Below, one piece after another: positions 1 to 4,996 of a stretch of 5,390 bases of DNA. The stretch's first letter is position 1. Each line of letters begins with the position of its first letter. A model generated the notes under the pieces. The model ran no database searches. It worked only from the letters and a program-made list of their open reading frames with translations, and was not told where the DNA came from. The translations under genes and the position numbers were made by a program. Source of the stretch: an uncultured Eubacteriales bacterium (GTDB taxonomy: Bacteria; Bacillota; Clostridia; Oscillospirales; Oscillospiraceae); assembly GCA_905202605.1 (NCBI GenBank), contig CAJKSU010000188.1, forward strand, positions 1 to 5,390. The letters are read 5' to 3'.

Positions 1-45
1 AACACATTATTCCATGAAGGCGCTTCTCTTCCTTTGGCAAAGAAC

Positions 46-101
46 TGCACCCCCCTAAAATCAAAAATGCACCCACCTCCAAACCGTAATTGCACCCCCT
101 T
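46..101. repeat. three spaced TGCACCC repeats, possible insertion-sequence end
   Basis: Three copies of an 11-base unit, consensus TGCACCCMCCT, start at 46, 68 and 91. The spacing is 22 and 23 bases, about two helical turns each. The third copy deviates only near its end. Regularly spaced multiple copies near an end are typical of transposase-binding arrays in some insertion sequences, notably the IS21 family. On that reading the element would lie to the left, outside the window. No transposase fragment can be recognised in bases 1-45, so the mobile-element interpretation is inference. The repeats themselves are directly visible. Confidence 0.5.
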
Positions 102-138
102 AACGGGTTTCTATCAAAATTAGAGTCATTTGCCGGTT

Positions 139-174
139 TCCACCGTAATTCTTAGAATTACGGTGGATTTTTCT
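139..174 (+). terminator. strong hairpin with T-run, rho-independent terminator
   Basis: A perfect 13-bp stem (139-151 pairing with 155-167) closes on a three-base loop (TTA, 152-154). It is followed by TTTTTCT at 168-174. This is a good intrinsic terminator on the plus strand. It probably ends whatever is transcribed from left of the window, and it insulates the promoter at 209-237. The stem is only moderately GC-rich at its base and AT-rich near the loop. Confidence 0.7.
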
Positions 175-208
175 GTCCAAATGCGTTTCGTTCGATGCGG
201 ATTTCATC

Positions 209-237
209 TTGACAAAGTTCGACTTTTGGAGTATGCT
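209..237 (+). promoter_or_regulatory. sigma-A-like promoter of the zinc-ribbon membrane protein gene
   Basis: A perfect -35 box TTGACA (209-214) is followed after exactly 17 bases by TATGCT (232-237), which matches four of six positions of the -10 consensus. Transcription would begin near 244, giving a leader of about 55 bases before the ATG at 300. The site lies just downstream of a terminator, as expected for an independent transcription unit. Confidence 0.7.
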
Positions 238-299
238 AATTTTCGCTTTTAGAGGAACGATTCCCCTGAGCAATTACGTAAAGAAAGAGAGAGAAAAAC

Positions 300-1034
300 A
301 TGAATGCTTTAAATGTGTTCCAGCAGCTTGGTGCGTTCAGCATCATCGGCGGAATTCTGGCTGTGGTTGCCACGATTCTGGCCTATGTGTTTATTGTTCC
401 CGAAAGCCGCCGGGAAAAGCTCAATGCGTTTGGGAAGTTCCTGCACGATACCTTCAATTTCAAGTACCTGATTGTGGAGAAAATCCTGCAGGCGTTGTAC
501 ATTTTCTTCACGGCAGACTTGATTATTCTGGGCTTCTTTATGCTCTTTGCCGCGCCGAAGGACTTCTTTGGTGATCGCCATTGGCTGGGCGGCTACGGCA
601 TTCTGATTATGATCCTTGGCCCCATTTTGATCCGGCTGGTGTATGAGCTGCTGATGATGGCGATTCTGCTGCTGAAGAACGTAATCTCCATTAACAATAA
701 GCTCTGCAACCAGAACGGAAATGAGGAGAAGGACAACGTTTTTGCAGCTCCCGACATGAGCGGCCTGCGCCAGCAGATTCAGGCGAAGGCAGCACAGCAT
801 CAGAGCCGCCAGAATCCTCAGAATCCTCAGAATCCTCAGAGTACGCAGTACCCGCAGCAGCCCTCTCACTTCCAGAATACCCAGTACCCACAGAACGCTC
901 AGAACGTTCAGAACGTTCAGAATGCTCAGAAACCCCAGAATGCGCCTGTATTCAGATTCTGCAGCAAGTGTGGTTCGCCGCTGGACGAGAACGGAAAATG
1001 CCATAACTGCGACAACGGACTGCCTGAGGCTTAA
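300..1034 (+). CDS. DUF4282-like membrane protein with Q/N-rich linker and C-terminal zinc ribbon
   Basis: This is a 244-residue protein of unknown function. Three hydrophobic segments are visible at about residues 11-33, 63-84 and 98-125. The second and third, with the intervening loop and the pattern ending GPILIRLVYELLMM, resemble the DUF4282 family of small bacterial membrane proteins. I assign that from memory of the family, not from a search. Residues 151-217 form a polar Gln/Asn/Pro linker made of NPQ- and NAQ/NVQ-type triplets encoded by 9-bp DNA repeats. The C-terminus carries a four-cysteine zinc ribbon, C221-x2-C224 and C234-x2-C237, probably cytoplasmic. The ATG at 300 is the first start after the promoter. 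The Shine-Dalgarno is weak, only a purine-rich GAGAGA tract around 286-293. The gene is monocistronic, with a hairpin just downstream. It may be an envelope or signalling accessory protein in which the ribbon contacts a partner, but no function can be assigned. Confidence 0.85.
   Translation: MNALNVFQQLGAFSIIGGILAVVATILAYVFIVPESRREKLNAFGKFLHDTFNFKYLIVEKILQALYIFFTADLIILGFFMLFAAPKDFFGDRHWLGGYGILIMILGPILIRLVYELLMMAILLLKNVISINNKLCNQNGNEEKDNVFAAPDMSGLRQQIQAKAAQHQSRQNPQNPQNPQSTQYPQQPSHFQNTQYPQNAQNVQNVQNAQKPQNAPVFRFCSKCGSPLDENGKCHNCDNGLPEA
810..863 (+). repeat. 9-bp in-frame tandem repeats (CAGAATCCT type)
   Basis: Three perfect copies of CAGAATCCT occupy 810-836. Degenerate units follow to about 863, all in phase with the reading frame from codon 171. 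They encode Gln-Asn-Pro repeats. Perfect short tandem repeats like these can change copy number by slippage without shifting the frame. Confidence 0.8.
891..944 (+). repeat. 9-bp in-frame tandem repeats (CAGAACGTT type)
   Basis: Six consecutive 9-base units, all beginning CAGAA, run from 891 to 944 (codons 198-215). Two adjacent units (900-917) are identical, and the others differ at two to four positions. They encode Gln-Asn-(Ala/Val) and Gln-Lys-Pro triplets leading directly into the zinc ribbon. The block is related to the one at 810-863, with 27 intervening bases of less regular Q-rich sequence. Confidence 0.8.
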
Positions 1035-1057
1035 TCGCCTGAAACGAAACATAAAAC

Positions 1058-1095
1058 ATGCCCCCGAACGGTTTTATTTCCGTTCGGGGGCATTT
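1058..1095 (+). terminator. hairpin downstream of the zinc-ribbon gene, terminator-like
   Basis: A perfect 14-bp GC-rich stem (1058-1071 with 1080-1093) encloses the eight-base loop TTTTATTT. It sits 24 bases after the stop codon at 1034. The T-run on the plus strand is short (TTT across 1093-1095), so it is a weaker intrinsic terminator by that criterion. On the minus strand the downstream sequence is T-rich (ATGTTTTATGTTTCG when read leftward), so it could serve as a back-up terminator in both directions. Confidence 0.7.
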
Positions 1096-1147
1096 GACGT
1101 TGATGGGACGCTCCGCTGATCGTTATGCGCTTTTGCGCGGAAGAGCG

Positions 1148-1177
1148 AAAAAACTCCTGCCGCTTTTGCGGCAGGAG
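1148..1177 (-). terminator. rho-independent terminator of the minus-strand oxidoreductase
   Basis: A perfect 10-bp stem (1154-1163 with 1168-1177) with a four-base loop (AAAA on the minus strand) is followed on the minus strand by six T residues (positions 1153 to 1148). It lies 24 bases beyond the oxidoreductase stop codon. This is a textbook intrinsic terminator in that orientation. Confidence 0.85.
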
Positions 1178-1201
1178 CCAAATTGTATCGAAAGACTTCG
1201 A

Positions 1202-3217
1202 TCAGATGCGCATTGCGGTGGAGTAAGCGGAACGCATACCCTGCTGAATGGTAGCGGCCTTCTTGCAGTCGCCGATCATATAGAACTCCTTGGCGCAGCC
1301 ATAGAAGCTCAGAGCCAGATCCTTGGTGGGACGCATGCCTGCGGACATGACCACGGAATCGGCGGGAACGGACTGGGTGTTGCCGTCCTTGTCGATGTAT
1401 TCCACAGCGCCGTCCTTGATGGCGGCAACGCGAGCGCCGGTGATGCCGGTAAAGTTCGGCTCAGCCTCCCATGCCTCTTCCAGCATGGAGTAGTAGTGGA
1501 TGGCGGTGGAATCAGCAGCCAGACGGTCACGCATCTCCAGAACGGAGGCCTTGTGACCCTTACGGCTCAGATAAATGCCGATCTCAACGCCGACCTCGCC
1601 GCCGCCGATGACAACGACGTTCTCACCCAGCTTTTCGGGATGAGCGAAAGTCTCCTGTGCGAAGAACAGCTTTTCGGGATCTGCACCGGGGATGGGCAGA
1701 ACCATGGGATTTGCGCCGGTGGCGGCGATGACAACATCATAGTTCTCGGCCTTGATCATCTTAGGGGTAGCCTCGGTGTTCAAGTGAACGGCAATCCCAC
1801 GCTTGTCCATCTGATGGATCAGGAAGTTCTTGAAGTCACGCAGAGGCCACTTGAACTCAGCGTAATCGGCATGGATGATAGCGCCGCCCAGCTGGGGACC
1901 CTTCTCGTAGATCACGGGAATGTGGCCGCGATCCTGAAGATACATGGCGCAGCGCATGGCAACGGGGCCGCCGCCGATGATGGCAACCCGCTTGCCGCCC
2001 TTGGTGGGAACCTGCATCCGGGCAACCTTCTGCTCCAGACCGATGCAGGGGTTCACGGAACATACGGAAACGAAGGGATCGTTGGCGCCGCGCCCGTGGC
2101 ACTTGTTGCAGCGCAGGCAGGGGACGATATCATCGTCGCGGCCTTCCAGCACCAGCTGACCGTAGTCATTGTTGGAGATGTAGGCACGAGCGGCATAGAT
2201 GATGTCGGCCTTGCCCTCGGCGATGGCCTTGTCGCAGGTTTCGGGGTAATGGAAGCCGCCGATGACGCCAATGACCAGACCGGGAACGTTCTTCTTCATG
2301 TACTCGCCGAACTTCAGGAACGGAGTCTCCTCCAGCTCAAAGCCGATGGGATGAGCATGGTCTACCTCGTTGGCACGGAGCTGAACAAGGTCGATGTACT
2401 TCTTTGCCTCGTTGAGGAAGGCTGCGGACTCCTCCAGCGTATAACCGCCCTCCAGATCGTCAGCGGACCACTGAATCTCGATGAGCATGTTCTTGCCGAC
2501 CTTCTGACGAACGCGCTCCAGCACCATCAGGGGGAACCGCATCCGGTTCTCCAGAGAGCCGCCGAACTTGTCGGTGCGGTGGTTGGTGATGGGGGAGAAC
2601 ATCTTTGCGGGCAGGTTGGCACGATAGCACATATGAATGGAGATCATGTCAAAGTCCAGCATCTTGAGGATACCGGCCTGCTCGGCGTAGGAGTCGGCGA
2701 TCAGGTTGAACTGCTCCTCGGTGTAATAGGTGGGATCCTCATGGGCAGGGATCTTCATGAGGTCAAACTCTGCCGGAGGGGGAGCGTCCAGACTCTTGGT
2801 CTGAGCGAAGGGATCGGCCTTGCCCTGCTGGCCCTTGGGAACCATCAGGGGGTAAGCGGAGGGAGGCCCCACAAAGATGCCCATGCAGGCGATGGAGTCG
2901 TAGTAGTGGATGGAGTCAGCCAGCTGCAGCAGGTAGTTCTGGCTGTTGGTATCGTAGAGATCGTAATCCGGGAAATGACCGAAGTCCAGGTTCATGGGCA
3001 GCTGCTTGCCATGGGAGAAGTTGTTGATGCCCATGCAGGTGACAATGGCAGCGCTCTTGGCCTTGTTCTCATAGTGCGCCATAACGGTGTCTGCGGGATA
3101 CGTCTCAGGACCCTGCAGGAAGTGGGGCAGGGAGTTGGAGACACACATGCGGTTCTTGAGCACATAGTTGCCGATTTTCAGAGGCTCAAGAAGATGCTTG
3201 AATTTAGGTTCGCTCAT
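1202..3217 (-). CDS. NADH:flavin oxidoreductase, FMN / 4Fe-4S / FAD type (2,4-dienoyl-CoA reductase or enoate reductase family)
   Basis: This 671-residue enzyme has the length and order of 2,4-dienoyl-CoA reductase (E. coli FadH), clostridial 2-enoate reductase and the BaiCD/BaiH bile-acid reductases. Residues ~6-345 form an old-yellow-enzyme TIM barrel that binds FMN, with FGGSLENRMRF at 218-228 as the hallmark. Four cysteines (C367, C370, C373, C386) follow and should hold a 4Fe-4S cluster. A first dinucleotide fold starts at VAIIGGGPVA (411-420) and a second at VVIGGGEVG (535-543). The late MIGD (647-650) is the usual FAD-contact motif. Electrons would pass NAD(P)H-FAD-FeS-FMN to reduce an activated C=C bond in the cytoplasm. 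The usual HGAHGYL active-site stretch is replaced by HMCYRAN (195-201), and the third cysteine is displaced by one residue, so the substrate cannot be inferred. The start ATG at 3217 has AAGGAGG 10 bases upstream. No bai or fatty-acid genes are adjacent. The family is certain; the substrate is unknown. Confidence 0.94.
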   Translation of the reverse strand: MSEPKFKHLLEPLKIGNYVLKNRMCVSNSLPHFLQGPETYPADTVMAHYENKAKSAAIVTCMGINNFSHGKQLPMNLDFGHFPDYDLYDTNSQNYLLQLADSIHYYDSIACMGIFVGPPSAYPLMVPKGQQGKADPFAQTKSLDAPPPAEFDLMKIPAHEDPTYYTEEQFNLIADSYAEQAGILKMLDFDMISIHMCYRANLPAKMFSPITNHRTDKFGGSLENRMRFPLMVLERVRQKVGKNMLIEIQWSADDLEGGYTLEESAAFLNEAKKYIDLVQLRANEVDHAHPIGFELEETPFLKFGEYMKKNVPGLVIGVIGGFHYPETCDKAIAEGKADIIYAARAYISNNDYGQLVLEGRDDDIVPCLRCNKCHGRGANDPFVSVCSVNPCIGLEQKVARMQVPTKGGKRVAIIGGGPVAMRCAMYLQDRGHIPVIYEKGPQLGGAIIHADYAEFKWPLRDFKNFLIHQMDKRGIAVHLNTEATPKMIKAENYDVVIAATGANPMVLPIPGADPEKLFFAQETFAHPEKLGENVVVIGGGEVGVEIGIYLSRKGHKASVLEMRDRLAADSTAIHYYSMLEEAWEAEPNFTGITGARVAAIKDGAVEYIDKDGNTQSVPADSVVMSAGMRPTKDLALSFYGCAKEFYMIGDCKKAATIQQGMRSAYSTAMRI

Positions 3218-3251
3218 TCGTGCGATTCCTCCTTAATGTATGGATGACGCG

Positions 3252-3260
3252 ATTATACCA
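3252..3260 (-). promoter_or_regulatory. extended -10 promoter of the oxidoreductase gene
   Basis: Read on the minus strand, TGGTATAAT (3260 to 3252) gives a perfect TATAAT preceded by the TGn of an extended -10 element. At 17-18 bases upstream there is no convincing TTGACA, consistent with dependence on the extended -10 or on an activator. Transcription should start near 3245, leaving about 27 bases before the ATG at 3217, enough for the AAGGAGG site at 3228-3234. Confidence 0.7.
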
Positions 3261-3274
3261 CAAGAAAAGACAAA

Positions 3275-3293
3275 TTGTGCTGGGAAAGCACAA
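3275..3293. promoter_or_regulatory. operator-like inverted repeat upstream of the oxidoreductase
   Basis: TTGTGCT (3275-3281) and AGCACAA (3287-3293) form perfect 7-bp arms around a 5-base spacer. This 19-bp dyad occupies and extends upstream of the -35 position of the minus-strand promoter. Its position and size suit a dimeric transcription factor, either a repressor or an activator compensating for the missing -35 box. I do not recognise it as a known regulator's site. Confidence 0.45.
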
Positions 3294-3700
3294 AAGGATG
3301 AAAATGCATACAAAAGACAACCAGTGCCGAGGAAGACGGAGAATCAAGATTCGCAAAATGAAGCCATAAAACCACAAATGCGCAAATGGAACATCAAAAT
3401 GCGCCTTCCGACAGGCAGAAATAATACGAAATTGTAACGAGTTTGGCAGAAAACAGCAAAACGATGCCCCAGCTGCATAAAACGTGCCGGAAATGCGCCC
3501 CCAATCGGGAAAGCACAGGGCAAACTCCGAATTTTACCTGGGCAATACCGCACAATTGCGTCTGCGGGCTTTGACGGTTCTTTTTCCCCACAAATCCGCT
3601 GTGAAACCTTAAAATACACAAAGTATTCCTGCGCTTTCACAACAAATTTGTGATGAAAAATTCCTCGCCAAATCTCCTTGCCGAATTATGCGGTATTGCC
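3294..3700. other. long divergent intergenic region without a supported gene
   Basis: Open frames here (65 codons on plus from 3240; 98 and 75 codons on minus below 3640) lack ribosome binding sites and domain-like composition, and the first overlaps the oxidoreductase promoter, so I reject them. The stretch is A-rich on the plus strand over its first 150 bases. It contains AAATGCGC three times (3376, 3397, 3491) and a second copy of GGGAAAGCACA (3282 and 3507). Weak dyads occur near 3548-3567 and 3601-3658. A small RNA or an eroded gene is possible but not supported. Confidence 0.5.
3635..3658. repeat. interrupted 24-bp palindrome upstream of the yicC promoter
   Basis: TTTCA (3635-3639) and TGAAA (3654-3658) pair around a central ACAAATTTGT (3642-3651), with two mismatched positions on each side, so 10 of 12 pairs match. 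An alternative reading is TCACAA/TTGTGA arms around CAAAT (3637-3653). It lies 44 bases upstream of the yicC -35 box. It could be a regulator site or a weak RNA stem. AT-rich sequence makes chance symmetry fairly likely. Confidence 0.3.
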
Positions 3701-3701
3701 C

Positions 3702-3730
3702 TTGCAAAGTAGAAGGTAGTTTGGTATAAT
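3702..3730 (+). promoter_or_regulatory. promoter of the yicC-remA-gmk operon
   Basis: TTGCAA (3702-3707) lies 17 bases before a perfect TATAAT (3725-3730). The TGG at 3722-3724 supplies an extended -10 element. The expected start is near 3737, giving a leader of about 94 bases before yicC. The nine bases TGGTATAAT are identical to those of the divergent oxidoreductase promoter. This is the strongest promoter in the window by consensus match. Confidence 0.85.
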
Positions 3731-3781
3731 ATCTTGTACTGTAAAATTGCGCGCAAAGTGCGATTTCGGCGCTGCGGCGAA

Positions 3782-3804
3782 TCAAAGCTCCGGCGGCGCT
3801 TTGA
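3782..3804 (+). other. stem-loop in the yicC leader
   Basis: TCAAAGC (3782-3788) pairs perfectly with GCTTTGA (3798-3804) around a nine-base GC-rich loop. It ends 11 bases before the GAGAGGA ribosome binding site (3816-3822). There is no following T-run, so it is not an intrinsic terminator. It could stabilise the transcript or influence translation of the first gene. No known riboswitch or ribosomal-protein leader is recognisable. Confidence 0.4.
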
Positions 3805-3830
3805 AATATTCCTCTGAGAGGATGAGCTAG

Positions 3831-4709
3831 ATGATAAAAAGCATGACCGGCTACGGCCGCGCCCAGGGCAGCTTTTCCGGCGGCGACATTACCGTTGAGG
3901 TAAAGTCCGTCAACAACCGCTATCTCGACTGCGGGGTCAAGCTGCCGCGGGGCTATGCCTATCTGGAAGAGAGCATCAAGGCTTTGGTGCAGAAGTCCAT
4001 TTCCAGAGGCAAGGTAGACGTATTCGTTACCATCAACGCCGCTGGGGCGGATAATGTGACCGTTTCGGTCAACACCCCTGTGGCGGAAGGATATCTTGCC
4101 GCCATGCGTCAGCTGGTGGAGCAGTATGGAGTTGCCGACGATATTTCCGCTTCTGTTTTTTCACGGTTTAGCGATGTGTTTTTGGTGGAAAAACAGGAAC
4201 AGGACGAAAATGAAGTAAAGTCCGCCATCGGCGGCGTAGTGTCCGAGGCGCTTTCCGCCTTTGATACCATGCGCACCCGCGAAGGACAGGCACTCAAGGC
4301 CGACCTGCTGCAAAAGGCCGGGGGCATCCTGACTCTGGTTTCCAAGGTGGAGGAGCGTTCGCCCATTACCGTCAAGTCCTATCGGGAGCGCCTCACCGCC
4401 AAAATGCAGGAGGTGCTGGCGGATCGGCAGATCGACGAGGCGCGGATCATTCAGGAGGCAGCGATTTATGCCGATAAGGTCGCGGTGGACGAGGAAACCG
4501 TCCGGCTCCGCAGCCATGTGGATCAGCTGAAAACCATGCTCCGGGAGGGCGGCGTGATCGGCCGGAAGCTGGACTTCCTGATGCAGGAGATGAACCGGGA
4601 GGCCAATACCATCGGCTCCAAGGGCAACGATGTGGAGCAGGCCCGGAACGTAGTCAACATCAAATCCGAGCTGGAGAAGATCCGGGAGCAGATCCAGAAC
4701 ATCGAGTGA
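3831..4709 (+). CDS. yicC: YicC/YloC family endoribonuclease
   Basis: This 292-residue protein is full length for the family. It opens with the signature MIKSMTGYGRA and SVNNRYLDCGVKLPR (residues 1-40), the YicC N-terminal domain. It closes with the highly conserved DUF1732 region: IIQEAAIYADK at 206-216, GRKLDFLMQEMNREANTIGSK at 244-264, and a helical tail KSELEKIREQIQNIE. Members in E. coli (YicC) and B. subtilis (YloC) are reported to be oligomeric, metal-dependent endoribonucleases; E. coli YicC acts on the small RNA RyhB. The ATG at 3831 follows GAGAGGA by eight bases and starts the family signature exactly. It is the first gene of an operon with remA and gmk, an arrangement conserved in Firmicutes. 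Assignment is secure; the RNA targets in this organism are unknown. The symbol yloC would be equally appropriate. Confidence 0.97.
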   Translation: MIKSMTGYGRAQGSFSGGDITVEVKSVNNRYLDCGVKLPRGYAYLEESIKALVQKSISRGKVDVFVTINAAGADNVTVSVNTPVAEGYLAAMRQLVEQYGVADDISASVFSRFSDVFLVEKQEQDENEVKSAIGGVVSEALSAFDTMRTREGQALKADLLQKAGGILTLVSKVEERSPITVKSYRERLTAKMQEVLADRQIDEARIIQEAAIYADKVAVDEETVRLRSHVDQLKTMLREGGVIGRKLDFLMQEMNREANTIGSKGNDVEQARNVVNIKSELEKIREQIQNIE

Positions 4710-4710
4710 T

Positions 4711-4720
4711 TTGTATACAA
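4711..4720. repeat. perfect 10-bp palindrome between yicC and remA
   Basis: TTGTATACAA is a perfect palindrome starting two bases after the yicC stop and ending just before the remA ribosome binding site (AGGAG, 4722-4726). It could be a binding site for a dimeric regulator or could arise by chance. TATACA within it looks like a -10 box, but a start from it would fall at or inside the remA ribosome binding site, so an internal promoter is unlikely. Confidence 0.3.
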
Positions 4721-4732
4721 TAGGAGTAAGCT

Positions 4733-4993
4733 ATGAAGCTCATGAACATCGGCTTTGGGAATATGATCTCCGCCCAGCGGCTGCTGGCGGTGGTGTCTCC
4801 GGACGCCGCCCCCATTAAGCGGCTGGTGCAGGAGGCGCGGGAGCGCGGTATGCTCATCGACGCCAGCTGCGGCAGAAAGACCAAGGCGGTGATGGTGATG
4901 GATACGGATCATGTGGTTCTGTCCGGTCTTGCACCGGAGACCATCGCCCATCGTGCCGGGTTTGAGCTGGAACAGGAGCCTGAGGAGGAGTAA
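4733..4993 (+). CDS. remA: RemA/DUF370 family DNA-binding regulator
   Basis: This 86-residue protein matches B. subtilis RemA almost end to end: NIGFGNMISAQR (5-16), VVSPDAAPIKR (20-30), EARERGMLIDA (34-44) and MDTDHVVLS (56-64). RemA is a small, ring- or oligomer-forming DNA-binding protein that activates extracellular-matrix and osmoprotection genes in Bacillus. The family is widespread in Clostridia, where the targets are mostly undefined. R16 and R48 correspond to arginines needed for DNA binding in B. subtilis; the third (R51 there) is lysine here (K49), a conservative change. The C-terminus is a run of acidic residues (EQEPEEE). The ATG at 4733 has AGGAG six bases upstream. It sits 23 bases after yicC and 3 bases before gmk, so it is co-transcribed with them. 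The family call is secure; a biofilm role is only inferred from Bacillus. Confidence 0.95.
   Translation: MKLMNIGFGNMISAQRLLAVVSPDAAPIKRLVQEARERGMLIDASCGRKTKAVMVMDTDHVVLSGLAPETIAHRAGFELEQEPEEE
4983..4988 (+). promoter_or_regulatory. gmk ribosome binding site inside the end of remA
   Basis: AGGAGG (within GAGGAGGAG, 4982-4990) lies eight bases before the gmk ATG at 4997. The same bases encode the last glutamates of RemA, so the acidic tail and the translation signal share sequence. This fixes the gmk start and implies translational coupling. Confidence 0.8.
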
Positions 4994-4996
4994 GCC

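Noticed and set aside
209..574. 121-codon plus-strand frame starting at TTG 209
   Set aside because: Its start is the -35 box of the promoter and it overlaps the better-supported gene at 300 in another frame.
309..1052. 247-codon open frame on the minus strand opposite the zinc-ribbon gene
   Set aside because: It is the codon-register antisense of a gene with clear membrane segments and a zinc ribbon. Its repeats (LRILRI-type) are simply the complement of the Gln/Asn repeats.
1127..1138. short GCGC-TTTT-GCGC hairpin between the two terminators
   Set aside because: A four-base stem with no T-run on either side is too weak to call; it probably reflects local base composition.
1058..3247. 729-codon open frame on the plus strand opposite the oxidoreductase
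   Set aside because: It begins inside a terminator hairpin, has no ribosome binding site, and lies in codon register with the minus-strand gene, so its openness follows from that gene's lack of TTA, CTA and TCA codons. The translation shows no recognisable domain.
3240..3437. 65-codon plus-strand frame in the divergent gap
   Set aside because: It overlaps the oxidoreductase promoter and operator-like dyad, lacks a ribosome binding site, and its product is low-complexity Lys/Asn/Gln sequence.
3344..3640. 98- and 75-codon minus-strand frames in the divergent gap
   Set aside because: Neither has a Shine-Dalgarno sequence or a recognisable motif, they overlap each other in different frames, and the composition does not resemble neighbouring genes.
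3822..3830. minimal frame ATG-AGC-TAG immediately before the yicC ATG
   Set aside because: It starts within the ribosome binding site of yicC and leaves no separate site for its own translation; most likely coincidental.
4714..4719. TATACA as an internal -10 box for remA
   Set aside because: Transcription would begin at or beyond the remA ribosome binding site, and no -35 box is present at the right distance.
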